This document shows positions 9,056 through 17,000 of a stretch of DNA of 64,000 nucleotides, in pieces (position 1 is the first letter of the stretch; every line of letters begins with the position of its first letter). The translations under genes were made by a program, and so were the position numbers. Source of the DNA: Methylobacillus flagellatus_A (GTDB taxonomy: Bacteria; Pseudomonadota; Gammaproteobacteria; Burkholderiales; Methylophilaceae); assembly GCF_031344055.1 (NCBI RefSeq), contig NZ_JADBEN010000001.1, one strand, 5' to 3'. The notes beneath the pieces were generated by a model that did no database searches, was not told the DNA's origin, and saw only the letters and a program-made list of their open reading frames with translations.

Positions 9056-9163
9056 TATTGATATAATTAATTTAATATTTCAATAAAATTAGTCTATCTG
9101 GACTATATTTGAATATATCTTTATTGCTTATGATGGAAATCCATTTATCAATAGGGAGTCATC

Positions 9164-9754
9164 ATGAGAGCAATGATCGCGACATTGGTACCTCTTCTTG
9201 TCGTAGCGGGGATGGCAGCGCCTTCGGCGCAAGCGGCAGAGCCGGCATTGGCCGAGATATTGCAGGGAGTTGAGGCGACCGGTTGGACCCAGATAGATTA
9301 CGCTGATTTCATCGGTGGCGGCTGGAACCAGATCGGCCAGCAGCTGACTTTCACCTTTGTGGCAGAGCATACTGCCCATGCGGCAACCCAGGAATTCTGG
9401 CTGGACGCAACCTTTACGCCAGATCCTTATGGATATTCCTCGGTGATTTTCAGTGGCGCGGATGTTCCTGGCGCCACGTTGACCGTGACGCTGGAAAGCG
9501 TAGCCAGCCGAATTCTGTTCAATTCCAGCATCAATGCTGATCAATTGGCTCCGGGAGGAGCTGCGGGCGATTTGCAGGTTTGGTTGAGTGCTAGCGGCAC
9601 TTATGCATTGGCCTATGAAGATTGGATTTACGATGGGGCTGACTATAACGATTTTGTTGTGACTGTCTCCGCGGTGCCTGAACCAGAAAACCTTGCAATG
9701 CTATTGGCAGGGCTGGGATTGCTGGGGGTTGCCGCAAGGCGCAAACGCAATTAA
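9164..9754 (+). CDS. PEP-CTERM domain secreted protein
   Basis: The 196-residue protein has a signal peptide cleaved near AQAA (about residue 24), a beta-rich low-charge body and a C-terminal PEP-CTERM sorting tail: VPEPEN, a hydrophobic stretch and RRKRN. Such proteins are sorted by exosortase, which is not in this window. The body matches no family I recognise. The start has GGGAG nine bases upstream. The preceding 108 bp are very AT-rich. Confidence 0.85.
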   Translation: MRAMIATLVPLLVVAGMAAPSAQAAEPALAEILQGVEATGWTQIDYADFIGGGWNQIGQQLTFTFVAEHTAHAATQEFWLDATFTPDPYGYSSVIFSGADVPGATLTVTLESVASRILFNSSINADQLAPGGAAGDLQVWLSASGTYALAYEDWIYDGADYNDFVVTVSAVPEPENLAMLLAGLGLLGVAARRKRN

Positions 9755-9772
9755 CCTGGATCAATCTGCGTG

Positions 9773-9802
9773 AATAAAAAGGCTCGAAAGAGCCTTTTTA
9801 TT
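9773..9802 (+). terminator. Terminator after the PEP-CTERM gene
   Basis: The inverted repeat AATAAAAAGGCTC-GAAA-GAGCCTTTTTATT with a T-run lies 18 bp after the stop codon. Confidence 0.85.
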
Positions 9803-9972
9803 GGATGTCGCTGCGTTTGCAGTTTGGCGTTTTAATAGTGTCTTGGCCGGTTATATGCCTTTTTACTTCAGTTCCTTAACGGTATTTTCTGGACGGAAAC
9901 GCTGAGATGTTTTGGGCATGGACGCCGGGAGTTTTTCTAAAAACCATTGCCAAAAGTTAATTTAATCCTCAG

Positions 9973-9992
9973 AATATACAGATCTGTATATT
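9973..9992. promoter_or_regulatory. 20-bp perfect palindrome upstream of mxaR
   Basis: AATATACAGATCTGTATATT is a perfect palindrome, 24 bp before the mxaR start. Its position suits an operator for a dimeric regulator of the mxaRSACKL operon. No regulator gene is adjacent. Confidence 0.6.
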
Positions 9993-10016
9993 TATTGACG
10001 CGGGTTGAGGATGGAT

Positions 10017-11048
10017 ATGGCAAGTACAGCAACGGATGGCCAGTTAGCGGACTGGAGAATGCGCGCCTTGAGGCTCGAGGAAGAGGTCAAGAGCGTGATT
10101 GTAGGCCAGGATGCGGCCATACGCTTGATCAACATCGCGATCTTCGCGCGCGGGCATGTCATGCTGGAAGGCGGTGTCGGCGTCGGCAAGACCACATTGC
10201 TGCAATCGGTGGCGCGCGGCATTGGCGGCGCATATGAACGGATAGAGGGCACGGTGGACCTGATGCCCAACGACCTGGTCTACCATACGTTCCTCGGGCC
10301 TGAAGGCCGCCCGCAGATAGACGAGGGGCCCTTGCTGCGTGCAGGGGAGAACCTCTCGGTGTTCTTCTTCAACGAGATCAACCGCGCCCGTCCGCAGGTG
10401 CATGCGCTGATGCTGCGCGTGATGGCGGAGCGCCATCTGCATGCCTTCAAGCGCGAATACCGCCTGCCGCACATGGTGGTGTTTGCCGACCGCAACCAGG
10501 TGGAGAAGAACGAAACCTTCGAGATTCCTGCCGCCGCACGTGACCGTTTCATGATGGAGATTCCGATCCATGTGCCGGAAGACAAGACCCTGCGTAAATC
10601 GCTGGTGTTCGACACGCGCTTCCAGCATGCGGAGCAGCTGACGCGCCGCGTGGAGTCGGGTTTGCTGCCGTTCAATATGCTCAATGACTTCTCCGACGTG
10701 GTGCAGAACCATGTGCAGTCTTCCCAGGCGCTGGAAGACTACGTGATCGACCTCTGGGATGCCACGCAAAAGCCGCAGGATTTCGGCATCACGCTCGAAG
10801 GCGTGGACATGCAGCGCCTGATCCAGGCCGGTGCGAGCCCGCGCGGCATGGGTATGCTGCTCAAGGCCGCCCGCGTGCATGCCTGGCTTATGGACCGGGA
10901 GTATGTCTACCCTGAGGATATCCATGCCGTGTTCCATGAAGTGATTGCACACCGCCTGGTGTTCAACTCCATGTATGAAAGCCGCCGCACCGTGCTCGCA
11001 CGCGAGCTGACGGCAAAAATCCTGCAAACGGTGGCTGTGCCGGCTTAG
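10017..11048 (+). CDS. mxaR: MoxR-family AAA+ ATPase (MxaR-like)
   Basis: MoxR ATPases act as chaperones with partner von Willebrand A proteins in maturing metalloenzymes. The protein has about 343 residues. Walker A GGVGVGKTT is at 52-60, Walker B VFFFNE at 115-120, and sensor 1 lies in FADRNQ. The ATG at 10017 is preferred because TTGAGG lies six bases upstream; an ATG at 10011 touches that site. It is followed by a DUF58 gene, then mxaA-, mxaC-, mxaK- and mxaL-like genes in the order of methanol dehydrogenase maturation clusters. No mxaF, J, G or I is present. Confidence 0.88.
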   Translation: MASTATDGQLADWRMRALRLEEEVKSVIVGQDAAIRLINIAIFARGHVMLEGGVGVGKTTLLQSVARGIGGAYERIEGTVDLMPNDLVYHTFLGPEGRPQIDEGPLLRAGENLSVFFFNEINRARPQVHALMLRVMAERHLHAFKREYRLPHMVVFADRNQVEKNETFEIPAAARDRFMMEIPIHVPEDKTLRKSLVFDTRFQHAEQLTRRVESGLLPFNMLNDFSDVVQNHVQSSQALEDYVIDLWDATQKPQDFGITLEGVDMQRLIQAGASPRGMGMLLKAARVHAWLMDREYVYPEDIHAVFHEVIAHRLVFNSMYESRRTVLARELTAKILQTVAVPA

Positions 11049-11064
11049 GAGCATGCTTTAAACC

Positions 11065-11928
11065 ATGCTGCCGTCCTATATCAAGCCGTTCTCCTACCAG
11101 ATTCCGTGGAAATCCTCCAGCGTGCACGCAGGAGACCACCTTGGCGTGCAACGCGGGCTGGGATTCGAGTACAAAGGCAATACTTCGCTGATCGATTACC
11201 CCGACCTGCGCCGCATGGATTTGCGCCAGAGCCTGCGCGATCCCTACGAGCAGGTGCAAGTGCGCCTGTTCTACCATGACTCGATCACGCCGGTGTATGC
11301 CGTATGCGACCTCTCAAGCTCCATGCAATACAAGGGCGCGCGCCGCAAGATCGAACTGGTGCAGGAGGTGGCCGCGTCGATCGCGTATTCGGTATCGGCC
11401 GAGAACGACGTATTCAGCCTGATCGGCTACGACCAGCATGTGCTCGATGACTACTTGCTGCCGCTTGGCTACCAGGTGCATGAAGCGCTGGAACGCATCG
11501 ATGCCTTTACCGGCATAGACGCGCTCGGGCGGGGCTCGACCGGCATCCTGGAGGTAGGTCCCCTGTTGAGCCAAAACAAGGGGCTGGTGTTCTGGATATC
11601 GGATTTCCACATGCCGTTCGACACCATCATCCAGGCCATGAACATGCTTTCCCGTCACCAGGTGGTGCCGGTCGTGCTGTGGGAAGAAGAGGAGTACCGG
11701 CGCTTGCCGCGCTTCGGCCTGGGCACGATGCTGGACCCCGAGACCGGGCGCGACCGCACGATTTTCTTCCGCGAGTCGATCCGCGCCAAATTCATTACCG
11801 CATTCGAACAGCGCCGGGCGGCGCTGGAAGACCTGTTCCTGGCTTTCGAGAGCCCGCCGCATTTTGTCAGCGGGGTGTTCGAGGCCGAGGCAATGACGCA
11901 TTATTTTGAGAAATACCTGACAGCATGA
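11065..11928 (+). CDS. mxaS: DUF58 / vWA-type protein (MxaS-like)
   Basis: The 287-residue cytosolic protein has the DUF58 pattern, including GLGFEYKG and the RxMD-LRQS segment before residue 60. A complete MIDAS metal site of DxSxS form (D82-S86, CDLSSSM) is present. DUF58 proteins are the usual partners of MoxR ATPases. The gene lies 16 bp after mxaR and overlaps mxaA by ATGA. A role in metal or PQQ insertion into a periplasmic dehydrogenase is inferred from the family and the order. Confidence 0.85.
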   Translation: MLPSYIKPFSYQIPWKSSSVHAGDHLGVQRGLGFEYKGNTSLIDYPDLRRMDLRQSLRDPYEQVQVRLFYHDSITPVYAVCDLSSSMQYKGARRKIELVQEVAASIAYSVSAENDVFSLIGYDQHVLDDYLLPLGYQVHEALERIDAFTGIDALGRGSTGILEVGPLLSQNKGLVFWISDFHMPFDTIIQAMNMLSRHQVVPVVLWEEEEYRRLPRFGLGTMLDPETGRDRTIFFRESIRAKFITAFEQRRAALEDLFLAFESPPHFVSGVFEAEAMTHYFEKYLTA

Positions 11929-12830
11929 AAAAACTGACGACCTTGTTTTCCATCTGCCTGCTTCCTATCGGCCTTTGCGCGGGAGCAGCGGCATATGCGG
12001 CGGAAGCCGCCCTGGTCAGCCTGGACAACCCGCGTATCGCGACAGGCGTGATGATAGGCGACGTACTCGAGCGCAGGCTGGTGATCGAGACCAGCCCGCC
12101 CTATGAGTTGCCCAAGTCATCCCTGCCTCTCAAGGGCGAGCGCGTCGACGGCATAGAGCTGGTGGGCGTCGCGATGCAGGGCGAAAAGACGGCAGGCATC
12201 CAGCGCTATGAAGTCAAGCTCAGCTACCAGGTGTTCGCTACGACAAGCAAGCCCAGCGTCATGCGCCTGCCCGCCGTGACGTTGGCGCTCGGCGGCGGCG
12301 ATACGCCAGCGGAGGTGAACGTGCCTGCCTGGCATTTCTGGAGCTCGCCGCTGGCGGCGGGCAATATCCATACCGCGCGCAGCAATGCGCAGCCGCAACG
12401 CAAGCCGGCCTTGCTCGATACCGGGCCGGAGCGCCTGGCGCTTGCGTTGGCCGTGTTTCTGGTAGGCGTCGTCGGGCTGGTCTATATCAATGCAGACCGT
12501 CGCTGGCTGCCGTGGATGGGCGGCAGCTTCGCCCAGGCTTATCGCAAGCTGCGCAATACGACTGCACAAGCCGGACACCAGGCGCAGGCGCTTGGCTATG
12601 TGCACCAGGCATTCAACCAGGTGCATGGAAGCACCTTGTTCCGTTCGCAATTGGGCGAGTTTTTTGCGCAGCATCCTCAGTACCAGCCGCTTGCAAAAGA
12701 TATCGACAGCTTTTTCCAGCGCTCCGAGACTTTGCTGTTCACCGGCGAAAACGCAGGTAGCCCAGCCCTGCTCAAGGAGCTGCAGCAGCTTTGCCGCCGC
12801 CTGAGGGATTGTGAACGGGGAATCGCATGA
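11925..12830 (+). CDS. mxaA: MxaA-like protein
   Basis: The 301-residue protein has a signal peptide (cleavage near AAYAA, about residue 26), a periplasmic beta-rich region and one transmembrane helix near 168-186, followed by a cytosolic tail of about 110 residues. MxaA of methylotrophs is needed for calcium incorporation into methanol dehydrogenase. Assignment rests on size, topology and position between mxaS and mxaC. It overlaps both neighbours by ATGA. Confidence 0.78.
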   Translation: MKKLTTLFSICLLPIGLCAGAAAYAAEAALVSLDNPRIATGVMIGDVLERRLVIETSPPYELPKSSLPLKGERVDGIELVGVAMQGEKTAGIQRYEVKLSYQVFATTSKPSVMRLPAVTLALGGGDTPAEVNVPAWHFWSSPLAAGNIHTARSNAQPQRKPALLDTGPERLALALAVFLVGVVGLVYINADRRWLPWMGGSFAQAYRKLRNTTAQAGHQAQALGYVHQAFNQVHGSTLFRSQLGEFFAQHPQYQPLAKDIDSFFQRSETLLFTGENAGSPALLKELQQLCRRLRDCERGIA

Positions 12831-13807
12831 GTTTGCTCAATCCCTGGGCCTTGCTGCTGTTGCCGCTCGCACTGGCGCCTTTCTGGCTCAGGAGCCTGCA
12901 GGGGCAGCGTTACTCCTGGCTGGAGATGGTGCCGGAAGACCCATTCTCGGACAATATCGTCTTGCTGCTCAAGGTGGTGACGGCCGTCATCATCGCTAGT
13001 CTCGTGCTGGCCCTGGCAGCACCGCAAGGCAGCGACAAGGTCGTGAACCGCGTCGGCAAGGGCGCGCAGACTGTGATGGTGATCGATCGCAGTGTGAGCA
13101 TGGACCATCCCTTCGCCGGCGACGCCACCAGCGGCCGCGCCGGGGAAATCAAGTCCGGCGCCGCACGCCGGCTGATCACGCAATTCATCGACTCCAGGCC
13201 GGATGACATGATGGGCGTGGTGGCGTTTACCAATTCCGCCTTGTACGGCGTCAAGATCACGGCCAACCGCGATGCGATCCATGCCGCGATCAACGCCGCT
13301 ACCAGCGCCGGCATCAACCAGACCAATATCGGTGCGGGCATCACTCAGGCGGCCAGCCTGTTCGACAGCATCCAGAGTTCGGGCTCGCGCGCCATCATCC
13401 TGTTGTCCGACGGCGCGGGCAAGTTGAGCCCCCGCGTCAAGGCGCGCATCAGGGAAGAGCTCAAGGACAAGGATATCAAGCTCTATTGGATCGTGTTGCG
13501 CGAACCGGACGACGTGAGCATATTCGGCGACCGCGTGTTCGAAGAGGACAGGGGGCCTGCGGCTATCCAGCTCGACCGTTTCTTCAAGTCGCTCAAGATC
13601 ACCTACAAGGCTTACGAGGCGGATAATCCCGTCGCGCTGCAGATGGCGATCCAGGATATCGACAGCCGCGAGAAGAATACGATCCAGTATGCCATCACCG
13701 TGCCAGGGCGCGATTACGCGCGCGACTTGATTGTAGTGGCCCTGGTGCTGAGCCTGGGCATGTTCGTCATTAAAAATTTCAGGGTAAAAGCATGGGAATC
13801 CGCATAA
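12827..13807 (+). CDS. mxaC: von Willebrand factor A protein (MxaC-like)
   Basis: The 326-residue membrane protein starts with two hydrophobic segments (about 5-20 and 45-65). A vWA domain follows with an intact MIDAS DRSVS motif (87-91), and a C-terminal helix lies near 303-319. The topology is that of BatA/MxaC proteins. It overlaps mxaA by ATGA and mxaK by 16 bp, so the six genes form one tightly coupled operon. Confidence 0.85.
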   Translation: MSLLNPWALLLLPLALAPFWLRSLQGQRYSWLEMVPEDPFSDNIVLLLKVVTAVIIASLVLALAAPQGSDKVVNRVGKGAQTVMVIDRSVSMDHPFAGDATSGRAGEIKSGAARRLITQFIDSRPDDMMGVVAFTNSALYGVKITANRDAIHAAINAATSAGINQTNIGAGITQAASLFDSIQSSGSRAIILLSDGAGKLSPRVKARIREELKDKDIKLYWIVLREPDDVSIFGDRVFEEDRGPAAIQLDRFFKSLKITYKAYEADNPVALQMAIQDIDSREKNTIQYAITVPGRDYARDLIVVALVLSLGMFVIKNFRVKAWESA

Positions 13808-14328
13808 AAGGCCTCAACCTGCTGTTTGGACTGCTGGCAGCTGCCGGGTTGGCAGGCAGCGTCTATGAAGGCAATGCGCTGGTGCAGCGTCATGATGCCA
13901 ACCGGCAGATCCAGGCCGGGGCATTGGTCGCTCACGATGGCTTTGGTTTCGAACAGAAGTTCATGGCGGCTTACAAGCTGGGAGAGTCCGGGGATTACAA
14001 GCACGCGGTGCAAAGCTACAGCCAGCTGCTCGAAACCGGCTTGAGCCAGCCGCAGCAGGCGCTGGTGCAGTACAACATCGGCAACAACCTCCTGCAGTCC
14101 GGTTTGAAGCGCCGCCTCAATGACGACGGCAGCCTCAAGGACGAGGCGAAATACGACTTGTCTCAGGCACAGATCGCCTATGAGCAAGCCTTGCGGCTAG
14201 ACCCCGCATTCAGGCAGGCAAAGTTCAACCTCAGCCTAATGCTGCTGGTGCAGCCCAATGGCATCGAGGGGTTGAAAAAGGAACAGGAAGGCATGGAGCT
14301 CAGCAACATTCCGGTGGGCCTGCCATGA
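13792..14328 (+). CDS. mxaK: MxaK-like small TPR protein
   Basis: The 178-residue protein has an N-terminal signal anchor (residues 8-24) and a TPR-like helical region containing FMAAYKLGESGDYKHA and a second repeat near 110-140. In methylotrophs MxaK sits between the two vWA genes mxaC and mxaL, as here, and works with them in calcium insertion. The overlaps with both neighbours support cotranslation. Confidence 0.78.
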   Translation: MGIRIKGLNLLFGLLAAAGLAGSVYEGNALVQRHDANRQIQAGALVAHDGFGFEQKFMAAYKLGESGDYKHAVQSYSQLLETGLSQPQQALVQYNIGNNLLQSGLKRRLNDDGSLKDEAKYDLSQAQIAYEQALRLDPAFRQAKFNLSLMLLVQPNGIEGLKKEQEGMELSNIPVGLP

Positions 14329-15305
14329 AGTGGCAGTTGAGGCTGCGCCATGGCTGGCGCTGGGCCAGGGATCATTACGAGTCCGGGTTGTACCTGTTGG
14401 TGGTCGTGTTGCTGCTGCTGGCGATCTTTAAGCCGGAAATACAGCTCAAGCAGCGCGTGCATAACTACCTCTTGCTCGCCGATGTCTCGCAAAGCATGAA
14501 CGCAGAGGACGTCAGCCTCAACGGCAAGCCGGTGAGCCGCATGGCCTACACGCGCCACCTCATGCGCAAACTGGTAGAGAATTCGCCCTGCGGTACTTAC
14601 TTCAGCCTGGGCGTGTTTGCCGCGGAAGACGTCGCACTGTTGTTCACGCCGCTGGAAACCTGCGCCAACTACGACATCATCGTCGATGCGATCGAGCACC
14701 TGGAGTGGCGCATGTCCTGGCGCGGCAACAGCCGCATCAGTTTTGGCGTCAAGGGAGCGGCCAAGGCCTTCGACTCGCTCAATGCGCCTGCGCGCCTGCT
14801 GTTCTTCACCGACGGCGACGAGGCGCCCAAGGTGAACGCGATCAACAAGCTCAAGCTCGATGACGTGCAGATCGGCGAGAATATCGTCTTCGTCGGCGTC
14901 GGCGGCAACGAGGACGTGCCGATTCCGCGTTACAACTCCAGCAACAAATGGGTGGGCTATTGGTCCTCCGATGCCAAGGAGAACTCCGCCGGTGCGGTCG
15001 GCGTCACCTACAACGATACCAGCCGCGACGATCCGGATCCGGTGGTAGCTTCTGCCGACTACGACCGCTATCTTTCCAAGCTGGAAGAGGCATATCTGAA
15101 GGAACTGGCCGAGGAGATCAATGCCCAGTACGTGCTGGCTCAGGACAAGCCCGATTTCTATACCTTCGTGCAGAAGCAGAAGCCGGTCGCCAGCTTTGTT
15201 ACCGCCTATTCATTGCGCTGGATCTATCTCTTGCTGGCGTTGGCATTGATTCTCGCCAGCTATTGGCCGTATGTCCGCCAGCGGTTGAATACAGCAGCTT
15301 CCTGA
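14325..15305 (+). CDS. mxaL: von Willebrand factor A protein (MxaL-like)
   Basis: The 326-residue protein has an N-terminal helix (about 22-36), a vWA domain with an intact MIDAS DVSQS (53-57) and a C-terminal helix near 300-317. It is the third MIDAS protein in the operon. It resembles MxaL and BatB proteins. It ends the cluster; no mxaD, mxaE or mxaH homologue follows, because the next gene is a convergent symporter. Confidence 0.83.
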   Translation: MKWQLRLRHGWRWARDHYESGLYLLVVVLLLLAIFKPEIQLKQRVHNYLLLADVSQSMNAEDVSLNGKPVSRMAYTRHLMRKLVENSPCGTYFSLGVFAAEDVALLFTPLETCANYDIIVDAIEHLEWRMSWRGNSRISFGVKGAAKAFDSLNAPARLLFFTDGDEAPKVNAINKLKLDDVQIGENIVFVGVGGNEDVPIPRYNSSNKWVGYWSSDAKENSAGAVGVTYNDTSRDDPDPVVASADYDRYLSKLEEAYLKELAEEINAQYVLAQDKPDFYTFVQKQKPVASFVTAYSLRWIYLLLALALILASYWPYVRQRLNTAAS

Positions 15306-15368
15306 GTCTTATCAGGAAGGTTGTTCATCCCCGGCTAGGCGTTACAAAGTAATAAGGCTCAACGCCTA
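15298..15368. terminator. Two inverted repeats between convergent mxaL and the symporter
   Basis: CTTCCTGA/TCAGGAAG (15298-15319, 6-nt loop) includes the mxaL stop codon. TAGGCGTT/AACGCCTA (15336-15368) has a 17-nt loop. Neither has a T-run, so termination here may be weak or factor-dependent. Confidence 0.4.
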
Positions 15369-15376
15369 CAGGATTG

Positions 15377-16858
15377 TTAACTGCCTTTATGCGGCACGTG
15401 AGGATGCGCCGCATGGCCATGCAGGTAGCTTGGTTGCTCATGGCGGCGCTGGGGGGCGATCTTCTGCGGCAATAGCGACCCCGCCACCATGCCGATGATG
15501 CTGACGCCGAGCCCCAGCAATTGCGGCGGGATCAAGCCTTCCTCGCCCACCAACACTTCCACCAATACCCAGGTGCTGATGCCGCCGATGATGGCGGCCA
15601 ATGCGCCCTGGTTGGTCGCGCGTTTCCAGAATACGCCGAAGAACAGCGGCACGAAAGCACCCGCCAGCGTGATCTTGTAGGCGGATTCGACCATGCGGAA
15701 GATGGACAGCTCGGTGTTCAATGCATAGACCAGCACGCAGCTGGCGAAGCCCACCAGGCAGATGCGCATGATCTTGAGGAAGCCGCGGTCGTTCAAGTGC
15801 GGGAAATAGCCGCGGACGATGTTCTCGGCGAACGAGATGGAAGGTGCGAGCAAGGTAGCGGACGAGCAGCTCATGATCGCCGACAGCACGGCGCCGAAGA
15901 AAATCACTTGGGCGGCGATCGGCATATGCTGCAACACTAGCGTAGGCAATACGCGCTGCGAGTCCTGGTCGATCAGGGTGTTGAAGAAGCCCGGGTCGAT
16001 CAGGGTAGCCGAATAGGCGATGAACATGGGCACGAAGGTGAAGCAGAAGTAGATCGATGCGCCCAGGACGGAGCCCCAGATGGCGACCTTGGCGCTCTTG
16101 GCCGAGGTGATGCGCTGGAACACGTCCTGTTGCGGGATGGAGCCCAGCATCATGGTCATCCAGGCGCCGATGAAGGTGACCCAGAGCCAGGGGTCGGCTG
16201 GCGGGAAGAAGTCCAGCTTGCCGGCAAGGCGGGCATGCTCGATGACGGGCGCGACGCCGCCGGTCATGCCGGAGACCATGTAGGCGATATAGAGCATGCC
16301 GCCGATGATCACGCTCATCTGCACAAAATCCAGGATGGCGACCGAGAGCATGCCGCCCAGCGTGGTGTAGGTGAGCACGATGGCGGTGCCGAGGATCATG
16401 CCGGCTTCCTCGCTCACCGCGCCGTCGGTGATGATGTGGAAGATCAGGCCTAGCGCCTTGATCTGCGCGGCAACCCAGCCCAAGTAGGAAATGACGATGG
16501 CAATCGTGGTGAGCACTTCCACGGTGCGGTTGTAGCGCATGCGGTAGAAGTCGCCCAGGGTGATGATATTGAGCTTGTAGAGCTTGGTCGCGAAGAAGAA
16601 GCCTGCGATGACCAGGCACATGCTGGAGCCGAACGGGTCGGCGACGATGCCGTTGAGGCCATCCTTGACGAAGGTGGCGGAGACGCCGAACACGGCTTCC
16701 GCGCCGAACCAGGTGGCGAATACGGTCGCCATCACTACCGGCAAGGGCAGGTGGCGTCCGGCTACAGCGTAATCCTTGGTGGTCTTGACCCGGGTGGCGG
16801 CAAACAGGCCGATGCTGATGGAAACCAGGACGTAGAGAATGACAAACCAGATCAGCAC
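15377..16858 (-). CDS. Sodium:solute symporter (SSS family)
   Basis: The 493-residue inner-membrane protein has about 13 hydrophobic segments in the SSS arrangement. It has TTKDYAVAGRHLPL after the first helix and ATWFGAEAVFG in the second, typical of the family. The substrate cannot be told from the sequence; relatives carry acetate, proline, pantothenate or choline. The GTG at 16858 has AAAGGG eight bases upstream. The C-terminus is His-rich (HGHAAHPHVPHKGS). It is convergent with the mxa operon. Confidence 0.88.
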   Translation of the reverse strand: MLIWFVILYVLVSISIGLFAATRVKTTKDYAVAGRHLPLPVVMATVFATWFGAEAVFGVSATFVKDGLNGIVADPFGSSMCLVIAGFFFATKLYKLNIITLGDFYRMRYNRTVEVLTTIAIVISYLGWVAAQIKALGLIFHIITDGAVSEEAGMILGTAIVLTYTTLGGMLSVAILDFVQMSVIIGGMLYIAYMVSGMTGGVAPVIEHARLAGKLDFFPPADPWLWVTFIGAWMTMMLGSIPQQDVFQRITSAKSAKVAIWGSVLGASIYFCFTFVPMFIAYSATLIDPGFFNTLIDQDSQRVLPTLVLQHMPIAAQVIFFGAVLSAIMSCSSATLLAPSISFAENIVRGYFPHLNDRGFLKIMRICLVGFASCVLVYALNTELSIFRMVESAYKITLAGAFVPLFFGVFWKRATNQGALAAIIGGISTWVLVEVLVGEEGLIPPQLLGLGVSIIGMVAGSLLPQKIAPQRRHEQPSYLHGHAAHPHVPHKGS

Positions 16859-17000
16859 TAAACCAGCCCTTTGCTATGAGGTTGAAATTGGATAAAAGTG
16901 GTGCCTTTTCAAAGGAAGGCAGATTTTAGCAAAAACTTGTCCTGAAAGTAGGCTTTATCTCTGAAAATCAATGGCTTTGCAGAAATAGTCCGGGCTCGTA

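Noticed and set aside
9100..9163. A TGG...TTG pattern like a -24/-12 promoter before the first PEP-CTERM gene
   Set aside because: The spacing is one base short of the sigma-54 requirement and the key bases are poor.
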